The notes under the pieces are model-generated. The model worked only from the letters and a program-made list of their open reading frames with translations. It ran no database searches and was not told the origin of the DNA. Below, in pieces: positions 51,722 to 64,000 of a DNA stretch of 64,000 bases (position 1 is the first letter of the stretch; every line of letters starts with the position of its first letter). Origin of the DNA: Paralichthys olivaceus (taxonomy: Eukaryota; Chordata; Actinopteri; Pleuronectiformes; Paralichthyidae); the NCBI RefSeq assembly GCF_024713975.1, contig NC_091116.1, positions 432,001 to 496,000 of the forward strand, in the 5' to 3' direction. The position numbers and the translations under genes are program-made.

Positions 51722-54087
51722 ATGGACTTTAACACTGTTCTGGTGACTGGAGGCTCCGGATTCATGTGAGTTCACTTCACTGTAAACCTCTGTCTTTAAT
51801 ATATTCTATTACATCACATAACAGTATTTACACATGAGATTATGTTCAACAAACTGTTGAGTAATTTGAATTCCTGTATTTAATGTGATTGTTTTAATTG
51901 TGTTATCTTACACCTTTCAGTATCGTTGTTATTTTGTTAAAGGTGAATGTAGCATAAAGGATAGTGACAGTATATTCAGTAAATACTTGTGTACATTCGT
52001 GAGCATCTCTTTAGAAATCTGTTTTTCTGCTAAGTGTTCCGAAGCAAGGAACAAGAAAAATATCAATTGCTGGGGGCTGATGCCGAATCCAATATTAGAC
52101 AGTAAAACATTTGCTATTTTGATATATATACGCTCTATTTATTGGCAAATTTTTAGAACTATTCCTTTAAACATGAATCAACAGGTCAGCACAAAGGCTT
52201 TTTCTTCTGTCTTATATTTACTGTATCTCTCGTCCTCCAGCGGCTCCCATCTTGTGTGTTCACTGGTCGACAGACACCCTGACTGGAGAATTATTAACCT
52301 GGATAATGTGAGTCCTCACTTCCTCTGTGTGTGTACACACAAATGGATGAAAATTTGATATATTTGAAAATATAAAGTGTGAAAATATGTGTTTCAGCGC
52401 GTTTCCCCTGTATTTTCCAGTTGGATTACTGCTGCAGCCCCAAGAGTCTGGAGAGCATTGAAGACAGAACAAACTACACCTTTATCAGAGTGAGAGCTGC
52501 TGTGTTATAACATTTTTACAAATAATGATAATTATAGTTTTCTAAAAAGTGACACTTGGACTACTATAATAACCAGGAGTTTATAGATATTATTTTCTGC
52601 TTCTTCAACAGGGAGATGTGTGTAACTCGCGGTTGGTCAACCACATTTTCAACACAGAGAACATCGATGTTGTTTTCCACCTGGCGGCCAAAACACATGT
52701 CGGTGAGCAGTTGTTCTCACTGAGGTTACGTCTCTATACCTTGCAGATACAACTGATTATTTCATTCCCACACACTGTGTTGTTTGTTCCCACAGAGTCG
52801 TCATTTGAATCTCCCTCGGCTTTCCAGCGGGTGAACGTCGACGGCACCAGAGTTTTACTGGCAGCTGCACATCAGGCCAGACACCGGCCTCAGCGCTTCA
52901 TCTACGTCAGCACTGATGAGGTGTACGGAGCTGGGCTGGACGAGGTCAGTGGAGAGTCTGTGTGCAGTTTGTGTGTTTTGGGTTAATGTGCATTTTACTG
53001 ACTTGAATATTTGGTTTGTGTTGTCTGCAGGTGTTTGATGAGAGCAGCGCGGTGAGGCCGTCCAACCCGTATTCTGCCACGAAAGCAGCCGCAGAGCTCC
53101 TGGTCAGATCCTACTGGGATAAATACAAGGTGGATAAGATAGTTTAGAAACCTAACCCTATACAGTAAGATATGATAAGACAGGATACTATAGATTTGAA
53201 ATAAATTTGATTTAAACTAAATTCTGCTGTTTATCCGTCACCAGTTTCCAATCATCATCACCAGGAGCAACAACATCTACGGGCCCCGGCAGTTCACTGA
53301 GAAGGTACAAGATGCTCACTAACAACTGCTACAAACGTTTTTGGAAAAATATGAAAAAATAAAGTCACAAATCATGTTTCAGGTCATTCCGAGGTTTCTC
53401 ACCCTGTTGCGAATGAACAAAAAATGGTAGGTTTGTCAGACTTTTATTTTGATAACTGTGAATCCAGTGTCAGTATCTGTTTGACACGTTCTGTGCCGCA
53501 GCACCATCCAGGGAACGCTCCCTAAGTCCCGCCATTTCCTGTTTATCGACGACGCTGTCAGTGCCTTCCTGCTGGTCCTGGAGAAAGGGATTGTGGGCGA
53601 AATCTACAACATGGGGACAGGCTGCGAGATTCTCATCATGCAACTGGCCAGGCAGCTTATCACGATGGTGCGTTTCAGTGTTTTTCTAATTCCAACAACT
53701 ATTTATTAAACAAGTATTCATAAAACAGCGTTTGTTTTTTATTTAGGTGAAGAATGTTCCGGACTCAGAGGCGAATGATTGGCTCGAGTTTGTGCCTGAC
53801 AGGTGGGTCAATAAAGTTTCGTATTTACCGTCTGCAGATGTATGAAACGCTTCCAGGAAATAGCCAGTCTCGCCCTCCTCCACACTTCAAACCCTAACAT
53901 TAAAATCCAGATTTTTATGGCCTGTTAACATTATGACCGACATTGCCATAATAACACGAGACACATGTGAACCTACCGATGCTCTACAGGCCACGTGTCG
54001 ACCTGCGCTACCCAATCACGTGTGAGAAACTGCAGCAGCTGGGCTGGAGGGCCGAGGTGTCCTGGGCTGAGGGCATCAGACAAACTG

Positions 54088-54186
<99 letters not shown>

Positions 54187-54430
54187 ATGGACTGTAAATA
54201 AGATGGATGACATGTCTCCACTTTCATAAAAGGGTTACGGTCTCACTTTCAGAGAGCTGGCATGTTGTCCATCTTTATATACAGTCTGTTCCAAATAAAC
54301 AAAGATAAGAGACATTTACATAGTATGTCATGTTGTGTTGTATTGATTCCAGTGTTGTCTTCTAGTAAAATGGTACCAGGACCACCATGACTTCTGGTCA
54401 GACGCTGGCGAGGGCCCAGGACAAATCTGA
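51722..54430 (+). CDS. tgds: TGDS, dTDP-D-glucose 4,6-dehydratase homologue
   Basis: Short-chain dehydrogenase/reductase of the extended NDP-sugar type; the animal enzyme's physiological substrate is not firmly settled, and in human it is linked to Catel-Manzke syndrome. Exons: 51722-51765, 52241-52307, 52421-52489, 52612-52702, 52796-52944, 53031-53129, 53245-53304, 53383-53426, 53502-53667, 53747-53802, 53990-54087, 54366-54430; 335 aa (human 350, mostly a shorter N-terminus). Motifs: NAD-binding TGGSGFIGSH (residues about 9-18), HLAAKTHV, YVSTDEVYG with the active-site Thr-Asp-Glu, catalytic YSATK, ITRSNNIYGPRQ, and EIYNMGTG. All catalytic residues expected of the family are present. Divergently transcribed from gpr180. 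The exon 11 donor runs straight into a CA microsatellite. Confidence 0.96.
54090..54185. repeat. (AC)48 microsatellite abutting tgds donor
   Basis: A pure dinucleotide repeat of 96 bp begins two bases after the GT of the exon 11 donor (CTG|GTACACAC). Confidence 0.98.
54191..54285. mobile_element. Short inverted-repeat element (MITE-like) in last tgds intron
   Basis: Imperfect terminal inverted repeats of about 25 bp (ACTGTAAATAAGATGGATG... and ...CATCTTTATATACAGT) bound 95 bp. The 'gtccatctttatatacagt' end is common in fish genomes. Confidence 0.6.
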
Positions 54431-54917
54431 GGCAACCTCACGCTTTGACTGACGGGTTGAAGACTGACGGAGTCACCAGGCAGTGACGTTATTTTTTTAA
54501 AATTTCCTATGACACAAATTGTATTATGGCTGATTTACAGCTCAAATAACTGCTGCTTCTTTCCCCTCAATGTTATGTCTTAATGATCGTTGGACCAACA
54601 GGCCCTGAGGTGCAGAGCCTCTTTTAAACCAAAACTGGAAATGAACGCACTTTACCTTGATGTTAATTCCAGATTCAGCTGATGTGGATCTGTTCTGCTC
54701 AACTTTGGCTTGTTCAGTTTTTATTCACACGATTTAGATAATTTAAAAGAAAACTCCTGACGACCCAACAAGTTTTAGCAGCTGTATCTTAACATTCAAA
54801 ACTTGAACAGTATTTTGTGTAAAGATATTTTTTTTATAACAGCAGGGTCATGTTTACTACAGCCAATTTTAAGTACTTTCATTTCAGATGTTTTGCTGAA
54901 GAATATATTTAACCACA

Positions 54918-54923
54918 AATAAA
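54918..54923 (+). promoter_or_regulatory. tgds: tgds poly(A) signal
   Basis: AATAAA 488 bases past the tgds stop, followed by a GT-rich stretch (ttgtggtgtctgtctg) suited to CstF binding. Confidence 0.7.
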
Positions 54924-55040
54924 GTTGATATTTAATAACTTGTGGTGTCTGTCTGTTTTTCTCAAACATGTAGAAAACACACACTGAGGTAGAGGAAGAA
55001 GAAGAAACATCACAACCAGTAACATTTGCAAATCCAAACC

Positions 55041-55046
55041 TTTATT
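55041..55046 (-). promoter_or_regulatory. Candidate distal DDX3 poly(A) signal
   Basis: AATAAA on the minus strand, facing the tgds signal about 118 bases away. It would terminate a transcript coming from the DDX3 gene at 63.6 kb. Other minus-strand AATAAA hexamers lie nearer the stop, near 62446, 59379 and 58906. Confidence 0.4.
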
Positions 55047-56445
55047 TGTGGTAAAATCAGAACAGATGCACAGTTTTCTTTTCTTCGTGCAGTGCTCCTC
55101 TTCGTGCACAACTGCTAAAACTAATACATAAAGCAAATGCTAACTACCAGGCTGGTGCTGCTGCGTGTTCACACTGGGGAGGGGGCTTCTGGCCAGTCAG
55201 TAATGGCGACAACACCGGGCTCCATTTCATTTCAGTGTCTAAGCGAAAACCATTCCTAAATATGTCTACACACGTTCCTTTTTTAAACGTCAGATCACTC
55301 TCTAAAGCTAATCAAACTGAAAATGAAATAAAGCCGCAAGGTGTTTGTATGTACCGGGTTTCCCAGAGTGCCATTTATCATATCGGCAGAAGAGCCATAA
55401 CCTTACTCACGCAAATATTTGAGTTTGTGCACAGAAAACACTATAAAATGTGATTATTTACCAGCGGTTGATCTGTCCGTGATCACAGCTTCACTTTAGC
55501 TGCAATGCATTCTGGTCCGTTGTTGCTGCAGTCATAGAAACTACAGAGCGTCTCTGCTAAGCGGACCTTCAGTAGAAATACAAGCTACGTTAAGATTCTC
55601 ATGCACGACGGATAAAGAGTCACGGATCAGCCGCATGTTTCCAAAAAAAAAAAAAAAAAGGATGGAAAAGACCGCAGAGTGGATCCTCATTTCTGATTGG
55701 CCAGAATCTCCCCAGTGACAGAGTTCACACACTGATGCCTGAAAATATGCAAATCACAACAACATAGCAATAGAACCACAGTTAATTCTGTGTTATGAAG
55801 ACTTTGAAGGTCGCCACTTGCCAGACATTCACCACAAAGGGTTTTTTTAACGGGAAGGAAAAGTGTAAAGACTCAAATGAAAAGAAAAAAAACAACCGAC
55901 TTGGAGAGAATCTGGACACTTGTTTTTTGTACTGAGTGTTTTTTTTAAATTACTTTTTTTTACAAAATGGTCTTTGATCGTAATGTTTCTTTTTATTTTT
56001 TATCCAAACCTTGGCATACATGGTGGTATTGTCTCAAATTTTGTTTGCCAATTAAAAAATGGCTGTTTATGGATGATTATCATTATTGGCAATGGAACCT
56101 GTCGCACAAACAGGTTTTATGGATCTGATACTGAGTCCAATGTGACTTTAAAGGTAACTCGTGTGGGACGTTTCTCTTGATGCATCACTGTCACAATAAC
56201 GGCCAGTGCTTCAGCCTGCGCGACACCACGTGCACATCTTCACGTATTGTACAGGAGAGAAAGAAGAGAAAGAGTTCACTGACGCATTTTCTCAAATGTT
56301 GAATCAAAACAAAGCATTTAAGATCAAATTACATTATGTGTTACAAGATGAGTGCAAATAATATAATCTGTTTTTCCTTGTCTTCGTTTCAAAGAGAGTA
56401 ATTCGATTTTTTCAATGGGCAATAGGAAAGTGCTGTTGCCTGTTA

Positions 56446-56530
56446 TTACCTCCACCAAGGAGGTTATGTTTCCATCTATGAAATTTGGAGAAATGATGGG
56501 ACATGGGCCGAGAAAGAACTCATTACCTTC
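56446..56530. repeat. Interspersed fish repeat fragment
   Basis: Starts with the palindromic 'ttacctccaccaaggaggttatgttt' order and a following 'ggagaaatgatggg', which I recognise as one end of a common teleost repeat. The block at 8199-8410 carries the other type of end. Confidence 0.5.
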
Positions 56531-57255
56531 AGTAGAAAGGGGCTAAGCCAGGAATAGGGTCAGTGTTCACCAATTTCCCTAGTGAATCATGTATGGATCT
56601 TAATGACAACAAAATCTGCCATATTTGAAAAATATTTATGAGTGTCTGCAATATGGTGCAACAAAAATCTAGATCTTGTGAATTGAAATGTGGTTTTATA
56701 AGGGGACTGTTGGGCTGTGGGCTTTAAAAAAAAAGAAAACTGGAAATGCAGAAAACAAAGATGTGCACGTGGTGTGAAAAAAGGTATCGGCCTGTATTAC
56801 AGAACTCTTGTATTGGGATGTTTAGCCTCTTGGCACCAGTGACAGTATTGTTGCTTTTGGACTTGGATTTGTATAACAAAGCTTGTAACAGTGACATATC
56901 CAAAGAGAAATCCCTGCACGTTGCATCTTTAACATTAAAAAGCTCACACTACCCCAGAAAAATAGAAATTTTCACTCATACCAATGACATTCAACATTCA
57001 AGTGCCAGTGTTTTTGTTTACTGTCTTTTGGTCAAGTCACTTTGTAAAATATCAACTTTTGTATTAGGCTTATAAAAATAAATATTTCTCAGAAATGCTT
57101 GATAAATTACACAAACTAGCAGCGAAAGTAGACTCGAGAACTGCGCGCGAACAGCTGAATCCCACGGTTGCTGTTAACTAGAACTCCACCTGGTCCCGAA
57201 AAAAAAGAAAACGAAAAGAACTGTTTCATATGTGGAAGAACCTTTCCATACGACA

Positions 57256-57259
<4 letters not shown>

Positions 57260-57303
<44 letters not shown>
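57260..57303. repeat. (CA)n microsatellite
   Basis: About 22 CA units with CCCA interruptions at the ends. Confidence 0.9.
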
Positions 57304-57304
<1 letters not shown>

Positions 57305-60300
57305 ACCCACACTGTATTGTTGAGAAACCTCTCCTTCTACTTCACACTCACTCACGCATACATACCCCTCGGAGGTTTTGAAGGACGTGTGCTACAGAGG
57401 ACTAAAGTTACTTACTAAAGTATATTTTGTAAAACTTATCGGGGGGTTTGAAGTCTTTCTACAACAGAGGGGCCTGCAGGCCGCAGCAATGGGACATAGC
57501 ACCAGTAATTGGTCACTGACCATCAAAATACTCCTGCTGGCAAGTTAAGTTACCGCAGTGACGCACGAGCCATGGTGACGCTGTCAGTGTATCTGTCGCC
57601 GTGAAAATGGTGTATACAATTGTAACCAACTTCCCGATCTGCTCCATTAGGGCTGGGTATCAGCTTTGAATCTAAGGCATCAAAAAAGGTTTTGAAAAAT
57701 ATTCAAAAACCATAAAATAAAGTGCTGGATTTCAATAATACAAAGTTTTCTTTCAAAGGGAAGAACTGAGCCTGTCCTGCTTCGAATTAACAAAATATAC
57801 AGGGATCTTTAGGATTCATTTGCAAAAATAAATCAGTCTGGATGAACTAACTTCCGTCCATTGAGCTCTGCTACTACTGTGGCCAAAAAGCGAACGACAA
57901 CAGAAGTAAGAGGAATCAAAAATGGAACACAAAACGGCAACTAAATCATGTTTTTCTGGGCCTTAACACATCTTTCTGAAAGTTTTTTAATCTGCTTGTA
58001 CCATTGATTTGCACAACAGCTGAGACAATGTTTGATGTAATGTTTGAATTGAAATTAAACCCTGCGAATGCTCCGCACTTGTGCGTTTGACATCCTGGGG
58101 TGACTGTGGTGACTTCCATGCACGGTGAGGTCACAACTGTATAATTAACTTACTCTTACTCTCGTCTGTCTCAAAGTACCCAGCCCTACCCCACTTGCTC
58201 CAGGCTTTTCAAGGCACCGTGCACATCACGTCAGAATCGGAGCCGATTCCACTTGAGCCAGTTTGTGCTTTGAATCCAAACGGAGCGCAGACGGAAAAAG
58301 AAAAGAAACTTGAATCTTGGTGACGGCAAAGTGAACCAGCCACGAGTAGCTGTATCTCTATTGCACTTCCTGTAGAGGTCCAGAGCCTCGCTGTGGTGGG
58401 GAGGGGTGTTTTGACGAAATGGGGCGAAGGGGTTTGGGGCACAGTGGTAGTTTAAGTGTTGCTCCAACACAGTTCAAAAGTAACTACAGCTGATAGATAC
58501 AGTCCGTCTTCCTAGAAAAAAAGGACCTAGATACATTGCATATTTATGTGCGTGCTCCGAACACTACGTCGTGACGAGATTGCTCTATACACAAGATGAA
58601 GAGTGAGGTAAACTCAAGTTCCCACAATTCCCTGCTGTAAACCGGCAAAGTTAAAAATTCCTATCTACACTACCAGCAGTCAACAACATGCTCAGACCCT
58701 GTCTTAAATCATAAAGTCCTAGCATCGGTATCACTGCATGTGAAATGCCCAGTCACTCCCCTGCAGCCTGTAATCACTCCATTATTCCAAGGTTAGTCTA
58801 TCTGCCCCCTAGTGGCTGTTAGAAGGCACGGCAATGTCTACACAGAACCAGATTCTTTCTGCTACGTTTACCTCTGACACCATTTCCTTCTTGAAGGACT
58901 TGGAATTTTTATTGAACTACACCAGCTTCATATAAAGCCACAGATTCAAGTAACAAACACTGACAATTTCCCCTCGAAAACAGGGACTATGTAACAATGT
59001 CAGTTTGCGAGTGCTAATCCCGTCGTATTCAGTCAATATTTAAAGGCAGACACTGATTTATAACAAGAGCTTGAAAGCGTCCAAATGTCCCGACTCCAAA
59101 AACAGCTCAACAACATCAACGATATGAGGATTTCGAGACGCTAATGGGTAACGCAACACAATTAAGATTGCGTATCATCAAAAGTATAATGAGTTTCAGT
59201 CTCTACGTTTCCCAGTGTCCCCAAGAAAAAGTGCAACTTAAAAGAGATCTGTCCACATGTAAAGTGAATTCTAAACTAAGCAAATCCTTCATTAGTGATT
59301 GTCATCTGCAAAACTATCTTCAACATATTGTCCAGTCAGATTTCTGTCTCCCTGCTGCTGCTGCTGCTTCTTCTTCCTTTATTTAACAGTTGCTGTAAGG
59401 AATCTAAGACGGAGACTATCCACCATTGCTGCAGGAGAAGCTAAAGTGTTTTGAATCGTTTATCAGGTGCTGACATAATTTTTTTGGGACACCTCAAACA
59501 AAGTTCTGGTCAACACCAATTTAACCAGTGCTTCATTGTAGTTTAGCCATAATTTGAACAATAGAGAGAATGATGCGCTACAGTAACAGTTGAACCACAC
59601 TTAAACAGCAACTGAACAAAAACGCAAACTAATTTTCAGTTTTCGGCTCATTCGGAAGGTTGACGTGGTCGATGCGTCCTCCCTCGATTGCCACAACTGT
59701 CTCTCCTGCCACAAATAGAAGCTTTTTGGAGAATCTACACAAAAAAGGTTTTGCATGTGATCTGCTGTCTGCTGAGTCCTCTGGCCTCAAACTCTTCTCG
59801 AATCGCGCCAACTACTTCGCTGAACCTCCTTATCAACTTGTACTCGAGGGACACGGATTCAAAGACTGACCCGAGCATGACAAGAAGTGTAAAAAAAAAA
59901 AAAAAAAGGAATAGACGACCGGAAAAATAATAATAACTAAAGCCTGCTGTAGAATTGTAATCATTGGTTTGGCATTTTTACCTCCTTGACCAAAAAACAA
60001 CAACACTTGCATGTTTTGTTGCCTTGGTCCAGCCTTGTCATGTGTCAAAGCCAGTGGGCAATTTGAGGGAATCTGATTGGGTGTGTATAAAACTGTAAAG
60101 AATAAATCTGCTGAGCTGGTTCAAATTGCCCACTGAGCTCAGTTTATCAGACACTGCGTGGTCCAATGTCGAGTGATCAAAGATAATCTTCTACACATCA
60201 AGTGTTGTTTCACTTTTAATTCACATTCTTTTTCAGTGGAGATTCTTCTCTTTCTATTTTAAAGAGCCTAACTATATACACAACCTAGATTTTTTAAATT

Positions 60301-60711
60301 TCACTAAAATTATTGATGTAAACAAAACAAATGAATACCCTGATAAAAAACAAAAATGTCCCCACCAGGCAGCAACAGTGCATTTTGGCATATTCTGCTG
60401 CTGATAAGAGAGTGGGGGATTGGGCTTCTACCACTGAATCATTCAAATGACAGTGGAGTTTCTCTTATATGTTCAAACTGGGACCAAACACGGACATCAT
60501 GGGTGCAGGTCAACTGCTACTTGTAGCCTGGTTCCATGGCAGAGCAAAGTGGGGCTAACCAGGTATTAAGCATTAAATATATATCAAGTGTTTTTTATGC
60601 CACTTGTCCATTAGCACACTTTATCCGTCCTATATCTTACTGTGCTATGCAGACGCAAGGATTCTTTAGGATAACGTGGGACAGCGTTTGGCCAAAGCGT
60701 ATTCTCTATAA

Positions 60712-60743
60712 ACAGATTCTGCATGTGAATATGCAGAATCTGT
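60712..60743. repeat. 13-bp perfect stem-loop
   Basis: Arms 60712-60724 and 60731-60743 are exact complements around a 6-nt loop (GTGAAT). TCTCT/AGAG bases outside can extend the stem past a small bulge. It lies in the presumed DDX3 3' UTR. Confidence 0.85.
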
Positions 60744-63585
60744 AGAGGGACCAGACTTTGAGCAGGTTTTAGTTGCTTGCCTGTAAACAGTATGTGTGGG
60801 GAGATAAAGAGCAGGACCACATTGAACGAAACGCATTGACTATCGTTTTTGTACTTATTTGCACTCAGATGCATAGCTGTTCATAGAGATCAGCCAAAAA
60901 TGTCTTGAATACGCATCCCTCTTTGTATGATACAAATAAATGCATTGGACGCATGTTGGCATGTTGGCAGCCCCAAAAATTGGCCGTTGCCCCCAGAGGA
61001 TCATTTATCCTTAGACAATAGCGGAGTGGCTCCGAGATTTGTCAAAGTGTAGCACACACCAGCAGTGTTGCATCATTTCACAATAACATAGACGCACAGG
61101 AAGGAAGCGACAGTTAAGTCGCAGTAGCTGGAATGAACAGTTGCACTTTGATGCAAGTAAAATAAAATCACTAATGCCAACATGCTGCTGGTGTGCAGCT
61201 TACGTAGAAAGTGACGGTGCAGCGGCTGTGAAGCAACATGAAATGACTCCGACGTGTGTTGCCTTTAAAAGCTACTCGCGAAAATTTTGGCTGGTATCTT
61301 TGAAACGTTGCAGTGGAGAATTTGACTTCATTAGAAAAAAAAGTGATGAGACTCATATACGTTCAAAGCAATTAAAGCACCTACAATCTAAAGCCGAGTA
61401 GACATGGGTGGAATACAGCACAGTAAGACACGATGACGACACGATGATTAAAATGTGCTACAGACGTGTGGTTATATCTCCCAGAAGCCCCAGCATCTCC
61501 CTGCTGTGAAACAGATTAGGCTACAGATTCTCTACTTTTATACCCGACATCAACAGATCTGTAAGACCTAACAAATAAACTGGAATTACTTATTTTAGAG
61601 AAGACTCTTCATGTAACTCTCCAGGATAGAGTGAGCAAGATTTTTTTTTGTACTATTATAGCCGTTTTTTTAAGTTGTGTATCCCCTTGAAAGAAGCTTT
61701 TTGGCAAACAAGGGCTTTTCAATGTTTGTGGTGGAAGCGGAGCCAGTTTCCCAAGAGCATGGTGGCACTAAGAGTCAGATGAACATCCAGAGTCACTGAT
61801 GAAGTTTCATAACTGTTGTTTTCAGCAGCAGCAGCCATGTTGTGGTTTTAAGTAACATTTTTATAGTGCTGCTTTGGCATCACTGTAGGATGTGGTTTCA
61901 AATTCAAGAGACTCAAATCTTGCAAGATTTTCATAGCCGAAAGATTCTTGATGCTAAAAACTTAACTGCAACAGGACAAATCTAACATAACACTTTGAGG
62001 ATCATCTCTACAATTACAACCACATATTTGAAGGTAAACACTGCGGAATGCAACACGACGCATCTGCTGCTGCACAGCACAACCAAACTCTCTCTCAGTG
62101 ACTCCCTGTCGAACTGTGACCCAACAGTTAGTGACAACATGGTTTTGAGAAACTCAAACTCGAGCTCAAACCAGAGCTATAGATGTGACATACAGGTCAA
62201 TGAGTCGGACTTTGTTTCCCAAAGGCATAAAACCACTGCTGTTATCTCTATTTACTGCCTAATTAAGCCAAATGTAATGTTTTTTTTAATCCTTTTTAGT
62301 GGCTCTGGATGGGGGTATGTTCAAAAAGTACAGAAACGTGGTGACAGTGGTAATACGCAGTTGGGAATCAGCTCATCAGAGACCTCCAGATGAATTTGAA
62401 CTCCAATAGACAGATAAGGAACAGTGTTGAGGTTCCTCACCACAGATTTTATTTAGTTTTTTTTTTTTTGCCAAGGTTTGATTTAGTTCAAGCCTAGTTT
62501 GTTTCCTTCCAAATAGAAATAAAGAAAACATGACTGAACCCATACATGACATTGAATACACATTTTTTCAGTCACAGTTGGCCGATACTTGTGGCCAGTA
62601 AAGCATAATGGCAATAAAAACAATGGAAATAAGGGACAAAAGTTCAACTGCTGAAAGGCACAGTACAGAAACAAATGATTCTCCATTATGTTTTGCTTCA
62701 AACAAAGAAATGCTATTTGTCATTGTGATATTAACAACCACTGGAAGCGCCCCAGCTCCTCGTCTCTTCAGTCTCTGCCAGACATTTTTCTCAAAACGAA
62801 TGTTTTAAAAAGGTGACAAAAAAAACACATTTTTGCGGTTTCTTTAGCCCATTTTAAGAATCTGTCGTGTAAGTGAAGTACACCTCAGCCTCACCTTTCT
62901 CCGCGCTATGTTTTAGAAAAGTTCCTGGCCGGTGATTTACAACATGGCCATGCGTTACTACATACAAAGATGGCGTGTGGAGGGACACAGGAAGCTGGCT
63001 TTGGGTGAATACAGAAAAAAATAATAAAGCCAAAACTAAAATCTTAAACTGACATAAATGAATATCCCTCTGGTCTTCTACTACTGTAATGTAGAAGTCC
63101 ACACACTGTCAATCTTGTGTGTATCATATAAAAGAACACGTAAAACTTTATAACTGGTTTTTTCTCTTCAGACGTGTCACAGAGGGGAAAATACTTTAAA
63201 ATGTCCTTGCTGAAAACAAAGGATGTTGCTAGCTTGAAGTAAACCTGTGGCTAAAAAATAACCCGCTAAAATGAAGAATCCTTTTAAACTGTGGCCAATT
63301 GTAAGAGGCGAGAGTCATCAGGAACTAAGAAATCAAAAACCAAACGGAAAACTGTAACGACGAAGGGCGAGATGGAAAGAAGAGGAATTAAAAGATCTTA
63401 GCGCATAAAGATGGAAGGGGGGGCTATATAAACGAGTATAAATAGTCCAATAACATGCACATGGATTCTTTATGGAGGGGATGTAGACAGATGGAGTGCA
63501 GACAGTGTGAGGAAAGGAATGAGGATGAGTGAGAAGAAGAAAGAAGAATGAGTGAAGGAGAAGGGATGGAGGAGAGAGGAGGAAC

Positions 63586-64000
<415 letters not shown>

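Larger units (their letters stand above)
55047..63585 (-). other. Probable long 3' UTR of the DDX3 gene
   Basis: No gene with splice sites is recognised between the DDX3 stop codon and the tgds 3' end. The stretch contains an interspersed repeat at 56446-56530, a CA tract at 57260-57303, a hairpin at 60712-60743 and a 47-codon open frame at 59735-59878. DDX3 transcripts in vertebrates are known for extended 3' UTRs, but the full 8.5 kb is an inference. Part may be intergenic. Confidence 0.4.

Overview
This is a stretch of vertebrate nuclear DNA, almost certainly from a ray-finned (percomorph-type teleost) fish. Coding sequence is broken into short exons with GT-AG introns mostly of 70-1500 bp. 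Long (CA)n/(GT)n and (TA)n microsatellites are frequent, and poly(A) signals are of the AATAAA type. The recognisable genes are all vertebrate families, and the interspersed repeats (a tRNA-like SINE and small inverted-repeat elements) look like fish families. I see no bacterial, CRISPR or viral content.

Layout. 1-12.4 kb: gene-poor sequence with weak evidence for one unrecognised minus-strand gene; a small coding first exon at 10867-10933 has a strong Kozak context, and an exon-like block lies at about 6941-7152. 12.1-13.4 kb: CpG-rich divergent promoter zone. 13.3-26.0 kb (+): moesin (msn), complete, 581 aa in 14 coding exons plus a 5' UTR exon. 29.1-32.5 kb (+): a cytochrome P450 of the CYP4F type, 13 exons, 538 aa. 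35.9-41.3 kb (-): reduced folate carrier slc19a1, 5 coding exons, 541 aa. 42.2-43.0 kb: an orphan coiled-coil reading frame and a perfect 29-bp palindrome. 43.4-44.5 kb (-): smim11, 67 aa. 45095-45176 (+): tRNA-Ser(CGA). 47.0-50.9 kb (-): gpr180, 10 exons, 434 aa. 51.7-54.4 kb (+): tgds, 12 exons, 335 aa, head-to-head with gpr180. 55.0-63.7 kb (-): the last coding exon of a DDX3-family RNA helicase, followed by what looks like a very long 3' UTR that runs tail-to-tail into tgds.

The genes form no single pathway; this is a typical compact fish gene neighbourhood. Moesin links membrane to actin, CYP4F hydroxylates fatty acids and eicosanoids, SLC19A1 imports folates, GPR180 and SMIM11 are membrane proteins, TGDS is a sugar-nucleotide dehydratase-like enzyme, and DDX3 unwinds RNA. 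The gpr180/tgds divergent pair is also adjacent in mammals. The other neighbours correspond to several different human chromosomes. Exon boundaries were read by eye from GT/AG sites and reading phase; each complete multi-exon gene closes to an open frame with a proper stop.
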